The notes beneath the pieces were generated by a model. The model saw only the letters and a list, made by a program, of their open reading frames with translations. It was not told the DNA's origin and did not search any database. 64,000 nt of DNA from Gordionus sp. m RMFG-2023 (taxonomy: Eukaryota; Nematomorpha; Gordioida; Chordodea; Parachordodidae): assembly GCF_954871325.1 (NCBI RefSeq), contig NC_088777.1:54164703-54228702 (forward strand), given 5' to 3'. Positions 49,790-61,880 of the stretch are shown one piece after another. Numbering within the stretch: position 1 is the stretch's first letter; every line of letters begins with the position of its first letter. Both the position numbers and the translations under genes were made by a program.

Positions 49790-50520
49790 TGATACATCAT
49801 CACTGATATTTTAATTTAACATGTTTAGGATATATTTTTTTAGCTATTTCCTTTAAAAAAATTAAAAAAAGTTCAAAAATAGCGATTATGACAATTGTCA
49901 CCTATCTATGATACATCCTTACTAAATTTTTTATTTAACATGTTTAGAATATATATTTTAGCTATTTCCTTTAAAAAAATTGAAAAAAGTTCAAAAATAA
50001 AGATTATGTCAATTGTCACCTATCTGTGATACATCCTCACTGATATTTTAATTTAACATGTTTAGGATATATTTTTTTAGCTATTTCCTTTAAAAAAATT
50101 TGAAAAAGTTCAAAAATAGCGATTATGACAATTGTCACCTATCTATGATACATCCTCACTGAATTTTTAATTTAACATGTTTAGAATATATATTTTTAGC
50201 TATTTCCTTTAAAAAAATTGAAAAAAGTTCAAAAATAACGATTATGACAATTGTCACCTATCTATGATACATCCTCACTGAATTTTTAATTTAACATGTT
50301 CAGAATATATATTTTTAGCAATTTGCTTTAAAAAAACTCAAAAAAGTTCAAAAATGGCGATTATGACAATTGTCACTTATCTATGGTACATCTTCACTGA
50401 AATTTTGATTTAACATGTCTACAATATATATTTTTATCTATTTCATTTAAAAAAGTTCAAAAATAACCATCATAACAAATGGCTCTTTTCTATGGTACAT
50501 CTTTACTTGAAATTTTAAAA
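49790..50520 (-). repeat. 119-base tandem units with TGACAATTGTCA, right arm
   Basis: About six units inverted relative to 46,550-47,640, with five recognisable palindromes (one reads TGTCAATTGTCA). Fewer units than the left arm. Confidence 0.93.
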
Positions 50521-50609
50521 AATAACTATGATGGAATAGTTAATCCAGAGCGTTATAATTTAAAGAAGCTTTAAGAAACTTTCCCGCCTATAATATTAAT
50601 ATCTACTAA

Positions 50610-51240
50610 ATGTTATTTGACTTTTGGTCGAAAAAAATGATCTAGATATTTGGTTAGGTGAAAAAAAGCAACACTAACTTTAAGGCGTCTTTAAAAAAAA
50701 CGATCCATATTTTGGGTCGGATTGAATAAAACGACCCGATGTTTGAGTCTGAGTCAGAAAAACGACCCAAACTTTGAGTTGGAGTTGAAAAATACGATCT
50801 AAACTTCAAGTTGGAGTTTAAAAATACGACCCAAACTTCTAGTTTGAGTCGAAAAATACGACCCAAACTTCAAGTTTGAGTGGAAAAATAAGACCCAAAC
50901 TTCAAGTTGGAGTCGAAAAATACGACCCTAACTTCAAGTTTGAGTCGAAAAATACGACCCAAACTTCAAGTTTGAGTCGAAAAATACGACCCAAATTTCA
51001 AGTTTGAGTCGAAAAATACAACCCAAATTTTGAGTCGGAGTCGTAAAAAACGACCCATATTTTGGGTCGAGGTCGTTTTTTTCGGCTTGGACTTGGGTTG
51101 AAGTCGAAAAAAACGACCCATATTTTGGGTCGAAGTAGTTTTTTCGGCTAGAACTCGGGTCGAAGTCGAAAAAACGACCCAAACATTGAGTCGGAGTCGA
51201 ATAAAACGACCCGAGCTTTGGGTCGGGGTTGCGACTCGCG
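50610..51240 (-). repeat. GGGTCG-type tandem repeats, right arm
   Basis: Inverted partner of 45,950-46,440 with more units. Reads AAAAATACGACCCAAACTTC on the plus strand in many near-identical copies. Confidence 0.9.
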
Positions 51241-51257
51241 GCGTTTTAACAACACTA

Positions 51258-53145
51258 CTAAGCAGACGATAAAAAATTTTCTTAGTTATAAATTATACAA
51301 TATAGTTTTAAATATATTATAAATTTATTTACTTTAAAATATGAGAATTAATACAATTACTAAGCAGACGATAAAATTTTTTCTTAGTTATAAATTATAC
51401 AAGATAGTTTTAAATATATTATATAATACATTTACTTACTTTAAAATATGAGAATAAATACAATTACTAAGCAGACGATTAAAAATTTTCTTAGTTATAA
51501 ATTAAACAAGATAGTTTGAAATATATTATATAATACATTTATTTACTTTAAAATATGAGAATAAATACAATTACTAAGCAGACGATAAAAAATTTTCTTA
51601 GTTATAAATTATACAATATAGTTTTAAATATATTATACATTTATTTACTTTAAAATATGAGAATTAATACAATTACTAAGCAGACGATAAAAAATTTTCT
51701 TAGTTATAAATTATACAAGATAGTTTTAAATATATTATATAATACATTTACTTACTTTAAAATATGAGAATAAATACAATTACTAAGCAGACGATAAAAA
51801 ATTTTCTTAGTTATAAATTATACAAGATATTTTTAAATATATTAAATAATACATTTATTTACTTTAAAATATGAGAATAAATACAATTACTAAGCAGACG
51901 ATAAAAAATTTTCTTAGTTATAAATTATACAATATAGTTTTAAATATATTATACATTTATTTACTTTAAAATATGAGAATTAATACAATTACTAAGCAGA
52001 CGATTAAAAATTTTCTTAGTTATAAATTATACAAGATAGTTTGAAATATATTATATAATACATTTATTTACTTTAAAATATGAGAATAAATACAATTACT
52101 AAGCAGACGATAAAAATTTTTTTTAGTTATAAATTATACAATATAGTTTTAAATATATTATTCATTTATTTACTTTAAAATATGAGAATTAATACAATTA
52201 CTAAGCAGACGATAAAAATTTTTCTTAGTTATAAATTATACAAGATAGTTATAAATATATTATATAATACATTTATTTACTTTAAAATATGAGAATAAAT
52301 ACAATTACTAAGCAGACAAAAAATTTTCTTAGTTATAAATTATACAATTTTAAATATATTATACATTTATTTACTTTAAAATATGAGAATTAATACAATT
52401 ACTAAGCAGACGATAAAAAATTTTCTTAGTTATAAATTATACAATATAGTTTTAAATATATTATATATATATTTACTTTAAAATATGAGAATAAATACAA
52501 TTACTAAGCAGACGATTAAAAATTTTCTTAGTTAAAAATTATACAAGATAGTTTGAAATATATTATATAATAGATTTATTTACCTTAAAATATGAGAATA
52601 AATACAATTACTAAGCAGACGATAAAAAATTTTCTTAGTTATAAATTATATAGTTTTAAATATATTATACAATTATTTACTTTAAAATATGAGAATTAAT
52701 ACAATAACTAAGCAGACGATAAAATATTTTCTTAGTTATAAATTATACAAGATAGTTTTAAATATATTATATAATATATTTACTTACTTTAAAATATGAG
52801 AATAAATACAATTACTAAGCAGACGATTAAAAATTTTTTTAGTTATAAATTATACAAGATAGTTTGAAATATATTATATAATACATTTATTTACTTTAAA
52901 ATATGAGAATAAATACAATTACTAAGCAGACGATAAAAAATTTTCTTAGTTATAAATTATACAAGATAGTTTGAAATATATTATAAAATACATTTATTTA
53001 CTTTAAAATATGAGAATAAATACAATTACTAAACAGACGATAAAAATTTTTCTTAGTTACAAATTATACAAGGTAGTTTTAAATATATTATACATTTATT
53101 TACTTTAAAATATGAGAATTAATACAATTACTAAGCAGACGATAA
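51258..53145 (+). repeat. Satellite array, right block (about 18 units)
   Basis: Continuation of the 44,790-45,918 array in the same orientation. Begins with the duplicated CTAAGCAG and runs to about 53,145, ending ACTAAGCAGACGATAATTTT. Both length classes are present. Unit-to-unit divergence is low. Confidence 0.95.
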
Positions 53146-53795
53146 TTTTTTTAATGTCAAACACTTCAAAATATCCAAATTCAAATTATTTTTGCAATAT
53201 CTAACATCAAAATATCCAAAATTTTCAAATTATTTTTGCAACGCTCAATTTTTGACTCGTTATTACCTTATGGTCTAGAATACTCTGGTATGGTTTTAGT
53301 TAAAGAATTTATTATTATTATTTAGTGAATTATGTTTGAAATAGTGCTAATGAAGATTTTAAATAACAAAAAAATATATTAGTTTTATTTACGTGATTTT
53401 TTTTTTGAAGGATTTAGTTTTTAGGTTCCAAACTCTGGTTTAAACAATAGGACAGTCTTAATGAGTGTACATACATTTCTCCAATTGAAAGAAAGAAATT
53501 TTCTTCAATGGCGTCTACTACATCCAATTACTTGAATCAAATGACGAATTCAATAAGGAATCATTATCCAATTCGATCAATATTTAATTTAAGAAACCTA
53601 CTGCTAAATATTACCTTATTTATAATGTCATTTATATTTGTTTTCTTCAAAATTAGATTTTAAAATTACCTAAAAATTTAATTTATGAATCGCCAGTTGT
53701 CATATTTAATTGTCAATCATATTTTCCCATGTTTTAAGAGTCCCGAATACATCGCAAATCTATTTTTATCATTTTTTTGTTGATTGGTAATTAAG
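53146..53795. other. Sequence between satellite and PI4KA exon
   Basis: No upstream kinase exon (catalytic loop DRHNGN-type motif) could be found here. It is presumably intron if the gene continues to the left. A CAAAATATCCAAA word is repeated twice near 53,165-53,225. Confidence 0.5.
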
Positions 53796-54353
53796 ATTTT
53801 GGGGTTTTGTTCGAGAGTTCCCCTGGTGGCAATGGAGTTCGAACCTGACATCAAATTGACGGATGAGATGGTCATGATAATGGGCGGAAAGATGGAGGCC
53901 GGTGGCTTTCAATGGTTCACGGAACTTTGCGTCAAAGGATTCCTCGCTTCCAGGTAAACCATATGTCATTCAATTTTTACCACATTTTTGAAACCTGAAA
54001 AAGCTTTTATCTAAAATAGTTTTATATTGGATACTAGCCTACGCATTGTCACTATCGCCATCTTATTAAAGTCTAAAAATAAGTATATTTAACATACTAT
54101 CTCTACATATTTCCAAAACGTGTGTAGACCTTACGAAGAAGCCGTAGTCACCTTGGTCTCCCTGATGCTGGACACCCGGTTTTCGTGCTTCAGAGGGCAA
54201 ACTATCAAATTACTCAGGTCGCGATTCGCGTCCAACCTTTCGGAGAAGGAGGCCGCTCAATTTATGATAGGGGTCATTCACAGGTCCTACCTTAATTATC
54301 GTACCAGGGCTTACGATCTGTTGCAATATTACCAGAACCAAATTCCTTATTAA
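53796..54353 (+). pseudogene. PI4KA: Phosphatidylinositol 4-kinase alpha, last two exons, with a frame break
   Basis: PI4K type III alpha makes PI4P at the plasma membrane. Exon 53,796-53,953 begins in the activation-loop DFG (the Asp codon is split by the intron) and reads [12 protein letters not shown]. Then, in the next frame, it reads [20 protein letters not shown] and ends CVKGFLASR. After a 174-base GT-AG intron (53,954-54,127), exon 54,128-54,351 reads [27 protein letters not shown] and the C-terminal YYQNQIPY, then TAA. Length and order match the C-terminus of animal PI4KA almost residue for residue. At 53,831-53,835 the frame changes by one (equivalent to two lost bases against the family spacing), so either this copy is a pseudogene or the base call is wrong. 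No other kinase exons are found within 9 kb upstream, where the satellite lies. Confidence 0.88.
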
Positions 54354-54837
54354 AATCGTGCTTTCATTATATTAAGTTTGTATTCGTTATCATTGTTAGG
54401 TGTTTTATATAACATCTGTTGGCATATTGTTTTTGATTTAGATCTTTTGACTTTAGTCTTAAAAACCTCTAAATTTAATATCTTTTTTTAAAATTAATCA
54501 TCAAACAACACACATCAATATTTTGTAAACTTGTATTTATTTATTTGTATACGTTTTTCTATTGGTTATAATATTTTTTTCTAGTAAATGACAAATATAT
54601 TAACACATAAATAACATATGATGTTAATAGAAGCTTCGTAATATATTTATATCAAAATAGTACAATTTTTTTTTTATAGAAAATATTTATAAAAATTATA
54701 TAACGTACAAAAAATATTTATTAAAATGTCGAAAAAAATAAAATAGATTTGATCGAAAATAGAACGGCATAATTTTTAAAACATTAATATATTTTGTCAC
54801 CTCTAACGATTTAAAACAGAGAATCGCTCAGATGGGT

Positions 54838-55060
54838 CCCGCCCGGATTATAAAACCAAATTTTATCTTTTTTCGGTCCGGCCCAAAATAAAAAACCGAA
54901 TTTTAACATTTTTTCGGTCCGGCCCGGATTAAAAAACCGAAATTTATCATTTTTTCGGTCCGATCCGGATTAAAAAACCGAATTTTATTATTTTTTCGGT
55001 CCGGCCCGGATTAAAAACCCGAATTTTGTCTTTTCGGTCCGGCCCTTAATTTAATTTTGA
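54838..55060. repeat. CGGTCCGGCCCGG tandem repeats, probable hAT subterminal region
   Basis: Five units of about 42 bases each carry TTTTTTCGGTCCGGCCCGGA followed by TTAAAAAACCGAATTTTAT. Single CGGTCCGGC words continue to about 55,150. G/C-rich GGTCCGG words spaced in this way are common subterminal motifs of hAT elements; the terminus may be CAGAGAATCGCTCAG at 54,822. No transposase is seen. Confidence 0.75.
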
Positions 55061-57247
55061 ATAGTTTCTGGCGGTTCTATTTTATAAATTGCTTTGAAGG
55101 AATTTTGAAAATATGAGCAGTAAATAAATATTTTAAAATCGGTCCGGCATAAATTTTATTTATAAATAATTTTTTTTTAGGTCCACACTTATTATTTTTA
55201 AATTTTAAGGTTCTGCACGATTACACTTTCAGAAGATAACAATCAGCTGCTACATTTTTTTGTTAGCACATTTAGAGATGTGTCAATCTTAAATAAAAGG
55301 ATGTTATCTATCTATACATATTCTACTATAATATTTAAGCAATTGTCGGAAATTAAGAGGTGGATTGTATGTATGTATATTTTAAAAACATGACAAATTT
55401 AAGAGAAAGATGTAGCAAAGCAAACATCATAATATCACTCAGGTGATATAGAAGTTAGAGTTCTGCAGAGATCCCCCTTTAGCCTGATAAGAATTTTTGC
55501 ACAAGTTGCCCCAGCCCGGTCAGTAAAAATATTACGAAAAGTTAGGTCAGCTTGTTTAAGTTTTACAAAAAGTCCGCCTAAACCATTAAATTTTGTTTTA
55601 GACTAATTATCCGGCCATCGCAATATTTTAATATCTATAATTATTTGTCTATCTATTTCTACAACAACCGTTTTATAAATTAACTACGTAAATATGTTTG
55701 TTATCCGTATTGTGCATTCGTAATTGGATCATATCATAAACGAATTGTTTAATTTTTTGTGATTTTACTATATTCTTTATAAATTTAATATTTTAGTCAG
55801 ACGTCTATACAAAGAAATGAGAATATTGTAATTTATTTAAAAAAATATACATATAAAGATTAAAATCGCCATTTCTCTTTTGAAATTTTACGAAAAATAA
55901 GAAATTTGTGAGGATCTCCAAAGGTGATATTTTTATATAGAAATTGTCCTGCCCAAAACAATTTTATTCTCGAGTCGCCCTGCCAATAAAATATCTTATT
56001 CCGACCGTTATATTATTTTTTTTAAATTTTCTCGAACTTAGCTTAGCAGATATCTAATAGAGGTTATATTCGAATTGCCACTTAGAATTTGGTAAAATTT
56101 GTTGATGAATAGTTTAAACTACTAATTAAACCATCTTAAAAGTACTTTTTAAACAATCGTAGTACACTTTAAATAGTCCAAAATTATCGAACTTCAATGG
56201 CATCTACACTCAAAAATAAATATTTTTTTTATGTTATAGTACAATCTTCGAGCTATAAAAATCATGCGAAATTTTGTTAATTTAAAAAATTTATATGTGA
56301 AAATTTAATAAATAACAACTGATGTAGATATGGTACATTGACCATTAAGGTTAAGTATTATTGTATAAATAGATATTTAGAAATTTCTATTATTCCTTAT
56401 TTTAATAATTGTATCTATTCAAACAACTAGTTCGTCTAAAAAGAAATAAATTTTTTAACGCTATTTGGCAAAATTTATACCGAAAATAATATTTTTCTTT
56501 CCTTATTTTTTTTTTTTTGATTAAAAATAATAAATAAATTTTCCCTATTCTTGGAAGCTATCTCGTTTAAATTGATTATGTTTCCCTGTGGATCTAAAAT
56601 TGCTCTCCTGACTGATATATAAATTCGCTATTTTATGATAAAATATGATTTTTATTAAAATACAAATTTATATTGAGAAAAGGCAACAAATTATTATATA
56701 TATTACCATTATAATTACATCATAACATAATAAATGGAATATTATCTCAACATAAATAAATTATAAATTTATTAAAATTAAATCGGTATAATAATTGCTA
56801 ATACAAAAGGTAATCTAAAATTTGTTGTCTGGGGGATCGGATTGGTATTTGGCTTAAATTGTTTTAGATACTTTTTCTAAGAATTATTTTCCAACGATCA
56901 ATCGAAGTAATTCTAAATTCATTTATTCACACGCTTCGATGCGTCAGTTGGAAGGACATTAGTTATCTTTCACATTATAATTCTTTCGCTGCCTCTTATC
57001 TCTAATTGAATAGATATTATAAATTTTAGAATAATGTCCAACTATAGATATGTTTTTTTATAAAACCTAGGCTACTGTATAAGAGTATCGCCTGATTATC
57101 AATTATATCTTTTAAAATTTTAATATAATTATTATTGTTAACAGATTTGTAAAGATATTTATTTTAAAATTTATATTACTTTATTTTGTTAAATAAAAAT
57201 AGTTTATGTTATAAAATATATAATTCTCATCTAACTATTAAAAATAG
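55061..57247. other. A+T-rich spacer
   Basis: No gene recognised. Short G/C-rich words at 55,480-55,640 (GCCCCAGCCCGGTCAG) and 55,945-56,010 may be transposon debris. Confidence 0.4.
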
Positions 57248-57406
57248 AAAGGAGGGAGGGGTATAGTAGTATTTATATTTGTTTATTTTGTCTTAAGAAA
57301 AAGATTTGTGATGGCATTATATGGATCAAAGTTTTTAGAAATAGAAAGTATAAGAGACAAAATGCTCGCTGATAGGTTGGTAGAGGCAGCATTGAAGGAA
57401 ATATAA
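57248..57406 (+). CDS. Possible small membrane-protein exon or ORF
   Basis: A 52-codon frame after a TAG begins KGGRGIVVFIFVYFVLRKRF, a hydrophobic run of about 12 residues followed by a basic stop-transfer-like RKR. It ends with a charged helix-like tail, RDKMLADRLVEAALKEI, then TAA. An ATG is available at 57,311 for a 31-residue product. Composition is unlike chance frames nearby. It could be the last exon of an unseen gene. No family recognised. Confidence 0.25.
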   Translation, partial: KGGRGIVVFIFVYFVLRKRFVMALYGSKFLEIESIRDKMLADRLVEAALKEI

Positions 57407-57914
57407 AGTTATTCAGTGTTTTGAATATTTATATATCCTTTTTTGTTTAGGCTTGAATAAGGACGTTACTATTGCTATTTGTGGAAAAAGTATATTAGTT
57501 AGGGAAAATAATCGATTTAAATAATAAATTACATTTATATTTAAAGAATCTATTCATTTTAATGATGTTGTAAATTTTTTTCTCATATATTATTTATTTT
57601 CATTTTTTAATTTCCATTAAATTTAGCTTAGTATTTGGCATAGCCTGATATGCGTAATCTGGTAAATATCAATTTAAACTTAGAGGCTGCTTCTCGTTGC
57701 TAGCCTTAAGTATCTGTTATATTTTACTGTTAAGTAGTTCTATTAAAAACGATATAAAAATTCTGTATAAATTAATTAATATACAAAGTTTAATGACAAA
57801 ACAAAGTATCGTAATAAAATTCATAGGAATTATTCGACATATTCTGGAATATTCGGATCAAATTATATTATCTAACTTTTAAAATTGTCCTAAATATATT
57901 ATATAAAATTGCTA

Positions 57915-58985
57915 GTTTTTTTAGGTGTAAGCCTATTTTTTTAAATTTTATATTTGAACCTGGATGTATTTCCTGCGTACAAATATTTCGGTTGTATCAT
58001 TCTGGTTATTTGTCACCATAGCTACTTTTTCTGGGATAATAGGTTTTGATTTGTTATGGTCTTTTAAATAAATATAACCCTTGAATTCTTATTATAATTA
58101 ATCAAAGATTCATATGTTTCTATTTCAAATTATTCTAATGTATTATAAAATATCATATCATATTAAATTAACATTATTCAAATAACAATCTTATACCAAT
58201 TTTTTTAATTTTATTTTTTCTCTAGGACGGTCATTAATTCTGTTAAATAATATGATTTAAAAGTATAATATTTTTTTTTTAAATTTTGACTATAAACCGT
58301 AGAAAATTATTTAATTTAAAAGTTATTGAGAAGAATTAAGAGATTATACTAACAAAGTATGGTATTTTGACCAATGAAATACTATAAATATGGATCAGAA
58401 TTATCAACATCAAAAATATGGGCTGTCATAAATTTATTGCAATTTCACAATCTGAGGATAGAAATGACTTCTCAATTTTTTAATCAGGATATTAATTCCT
58501 GCAACGTTTTTATGCCATCAACTGTAACTAAATTTTGAAGACCATTCTCCTCTTTCTTTTGCCATTTGACGCAGCATCAGTTACCATCTTTATTATTTAT
58601 GGATAATATGGTTTTATCAGTATGCTTTTTGGGTCGCGTTTATAGTTGCCAATTCATGGGTTGAAATACCATACTTTGTTAGTTAAATCTTACAATTATA
58701 ATCTAAAAGGCTTTTATTTAAAAAATTTTCTACGAGATTTGTCAAAATTTTTTAAATTTAAATACAATTTATTCAATAGACCATAACAATATCACAACTA
58801 TTATCCCGGAAATAGTTAGCTGCGGTGGCAAACACCGAAAATATAAGTATGGAGGAAATAAATCCAGGTTTGAAATATATGAAAATTTAAACTTTTCTTA
58901 CTCCTATAAAAAAAATTGTTATTGCGATTAGAATAAAAAAATAATTTCCATATAATTGTAAATTTTGAGATAATCATCTCATCAC
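57915..58985. mobile_element. Large hairpin element, copy 1
   Basis: Arms of about 400 bases are inverted copies: TTTGAACCTGGATGTATTTCC on the left pairs with GGAAATAAATCCAGGTTTGAA on the right, and AAGTATGGTATTTTGA pairs with TGAAATACCATACTTTG. The middle holds CATCAGTTACCATCTTTATT. No coding capacity. A second copy is at 61,070-61,880. Confidence 0.75.
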
Positions 58986-59399
58986 AATTATTTATGACCA
59001 AATTAAAAATCCGAATTATACAGCTGTCGTTTAAATTTTACTTTAAAAAGATATAATTACAATCAATTGATAAAGCCACCTCGATTTTTAGGGTTACATT
59101 AATTTTTTTTTAAATTCAAAAGTAATTATTAATCAATAAAAAAATATTATCTCTAAATAAATATCCTAAACAATATTGGAATAAGTAAAAAGATAAAAAA
59201 ATTTAAAATATTATACATAAAATTTATGGGAAGGTGTAAGAGACCAAGCAGAAGGCTTTCATCTATAGTGCTAAAGAACCGTTAAATTTCTAGATAATAT
59301 AATAATGATATGTGATCCCATAAATGCATGGCCTAGGTTCATAGTAATAGATAGAGGAATATGTTAGATCTTCAATATCAGGATTTCCAGTATTCATTC

Positions 59400-59900
59400 T
59401 TTTTTTTACTATATATATAGCAACGCTTTTATATTATGGAAAAGATCTATTAATGGAAGTGCAAGACCTAGTATTAAGAGTAGCCTTTTAAGGAGGGCTT
59501 TAAAAGGAAAACAGTTGGCTACAAGCCACTGTAGAAGACCAAGTTGATCCATTTATGGCTCATCGGTTTGATTCAATTTTTACTACTCAAGCTCGAGTTC
59601 GGAGCCGTGAGAAATCTTATTTATAACAAAATTACCAAACACTTTAACAAGTGGCAAAGTATGTGATGCAAAATCTTTATTGAAATTGAAGGTAGTTATG
59701 ATACTATCGAAATTATAAAGAAAAGGGATAAGTGATACTAATTGGAATATAAAAGAAGTCCTTGGCTAATTTTTGTAAATAAAGATTAGCAGAAGGTAGA
59801 AGTGTTGAGGTAGACATAGGGTCTAAGAGGGGAGAGGGAATAATGGAGTCATTGTCTTATGTTTTATTGCTCTTTCTTTGGATAATTTACTAAATAATTG
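59400..59900 (+). pseudogene. Possible LINE-type RT remnant
   Basis: The plus strand reads RSVEVDIGSKRGEGIMES followed by YVLLLFLW, similar to the LINE motif before the palm box (hydrophobic-x-GV-x-QG-x-x-SPLLF), although the conserved Gln and Ser-Pro are altered. An upstream patch reads HRFDSIFTTQARVRSREKS. Old and broken. Low confidence. Confidence 0.25.
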
Positions 59901-60399
59901 TATTATTCACAGAGGAGTGCAGAGGTATAAAATAGTCATATCATTTGTCATTTGCTTCAAAACATATTCTTTTTATTTATATTAATATTTAAAAATAGTA
60001 ATCTTAAATTATTTAAAATATATGAAAGTAATAACACAATTAACACCTTAAAAGGTTATAAAAATTAAAAGTTACACAAATAGACACTAATATAATGAAA
60101 TTCAATAAAAAATAATTCGTATTAATTTTTTTTATTTTTCACTATTAAAAATGAAATCATTTCTTTACAAAAAATATAGAAAAAAATGTTAAAATAATAT
60201 ACTTGACAAACATAGATCTTATTCACATACATACATTCTTCCGTCATATAAATTTCACAAGATTTTCTTTTATCTATATAAAATATTTATTTTATAATCA
60301 TGATACGAATTTTATTTTATTTTCCTTCTTTCTTTCTTTTTTTTAACCCCAAAAATGTTAAAAATTAGTAAATATTTTATTTTATTAAAAATATATTAA

Positions 60400-60900
60400 G
60401 GCTCAGAATTTACAAATATGAATACATGTTCCTTAGCATAGCTATAAAAAAATTCGTCGGAAGTTTATAGCTTAACTGGGAATCAATTATATATAATCGT
60501 GGGGTAAAGTTGTTATGGATAAAACCTTTGAAATGTTCAATCTGAGCGGAAAATTTATAAATAGTTTGTGCGGTAGGTAATAATAATAGAAATGCGATAT
60601 GCCTAAATGGGCCAAATAATAGATCTACCATATTATATAAAAACTAATTTTAAAAATTGACCGATAACATTTTATAAAACACATGATATAATTGGAAATG
60701 TTCAATAGAGACGATTATTCCAAACTATACATATGTTAGAAAACAAGGTCTCCTTAAATATCTTGGGAAAGACTTTAGCCGACTCTAGAGAACTATTCCA
60801 GAATAGAATGATTAACTTTATACTTTATTGTGTTATTTACAACCAGTACATATAGCTAGAATATATTTTAACCGTATTATATTAGCTCTTAATATTTGAT
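60400..60900. repeat. Diverged segmental duplication, copy 1
   Basis: Matches 62,500-62,985 in the same orientation, with interruptions. Shared words include CGTGGGGTA, GTTATGG(A/G)TAAAAC, AATAGAAATG/AATATAAATG and AATATATTTTAACCGTATTA. On the minus strand the copy reads as a 73-codon frame starting with a hydrophobic segment (HIAFLLLLPTAQTI); the other copy does not stay open, so coding is not supported. Confidence 0.6.
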
Positions 60901-61069
60901 ATTTTTCTAGGCTTGTGTTGTAAATTATTATATTTTTTAAATATTTGGTTATAATATTTAATTATATCATGATTAGTTCTAATAAATTTTTAATGCTATA
61001 GATAAAGTCATTTTAAACATAAAAAATTATTAAAAATAATTGACTAATTTTACCGTAGATATGTATATT

Positions 61070-61880
61070 ATTTTTAAACAAAATTTATATGATAGCGCAA
61101 ACTATAATAAAAAATGTTTTATAGGATTAACAAATTTTATAGTTATGCTATGTATGGAATTTTGAAATCTAGTCTCTGCCACGGTCGTTGATTCTGTCGA
61201 ATAAATATAATTTAAATGTATAATGTTTTTAAAATTATGATTAGATTCATTTAAATTTATTAATTTTAAAAGTTATTGAGTAGAATGAGAGTTTAAGTTT
61301 ATACTAAGAAAGTATGGTATTTTAACTGATGAATACTGTACTAAATTCTGAAGATCGTTCCCTAAGAATATCTTTTCTTTTGACATTTGCCACCACATCA
61401 GTTACCATCTAAATTCTTTTATTACTATCGATATTAGATCATTTTGTTTCACCAAATGCTCTTGCGTCACCTTTGATTAAGACTAATGCTTATTATGTTC
61501 CTAAGAAAAAGGAAATAATGAGAACTTTGTCGTTAGTAACGATTTGGAAATCTCTGGGGTGTTAAACACAATATCAAGGGTTAAAATACCATACTATGTT
61601 AGCATAATCTCTCAATTCTAGTCTAATAACTTTTAATTAAATAATTTTCTACGAGTCTAATCAAAATTTAAAAAAAACATTATACATTTAAATTATATTA
61701 TTCAACAGAATCAAGAACCGTTGCTGAGACTAGATTTCTAAGATCCATTCATGGCATGACACCGGACCTAGGTTTGAAACTATAAAATTTCTTAATCCTA
61801 CAAAACTTTATTATTATGATTTACACCTAGGGTATACTATCATCTATAAAATTTGATCAAATTAAAAATTTATAAATTTT
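61070..61880. mobile_element. Large hairpin element, copy 2
   Basis: Core arms 61,164-61,340 and about 61,580-61,738 are inverted copies (GAAATCTAGTCTC at both outer edges, AAGTATGGTATTTTAAC versus GTTAAAATACCATACTA inside). Weaker pairing extends to about 61,070 and 61,880. The middle shares CATCAGTTACCATCTAAATT with copy 1. Confidence 0.75.

Larger units (their letters stand above)
45919..51257. mobile_element. Giant hAT foldback element, 5.3 kb, inside the satellite
   Basis: Ends are TAGTGTTGTTAA (45,919) and its inverted copy TTAACAACACTA (ending 51,257). The 8-base target duplication CTAAGCAG is exact at 45,911-45,918 and 51,258-51,265. Arms of about 2.1-2.3 kb pair in nested layers. 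Outermost are GGGTCG-rich tandem repeats, then tandem units with TGACAATTGTCA, then a unique block (47,640-48,215 versus 49,185-49,790). The loop of about 1 kb holds a hAT transposase C-terminal exon. It belongs with the 223-base MITE at 30,514, which has the same termini. Arms are well matched, so the inversion is not ancient. Apparent open frames in the outer repeats are a by-product of the repeat period. Confidence 0.92.
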
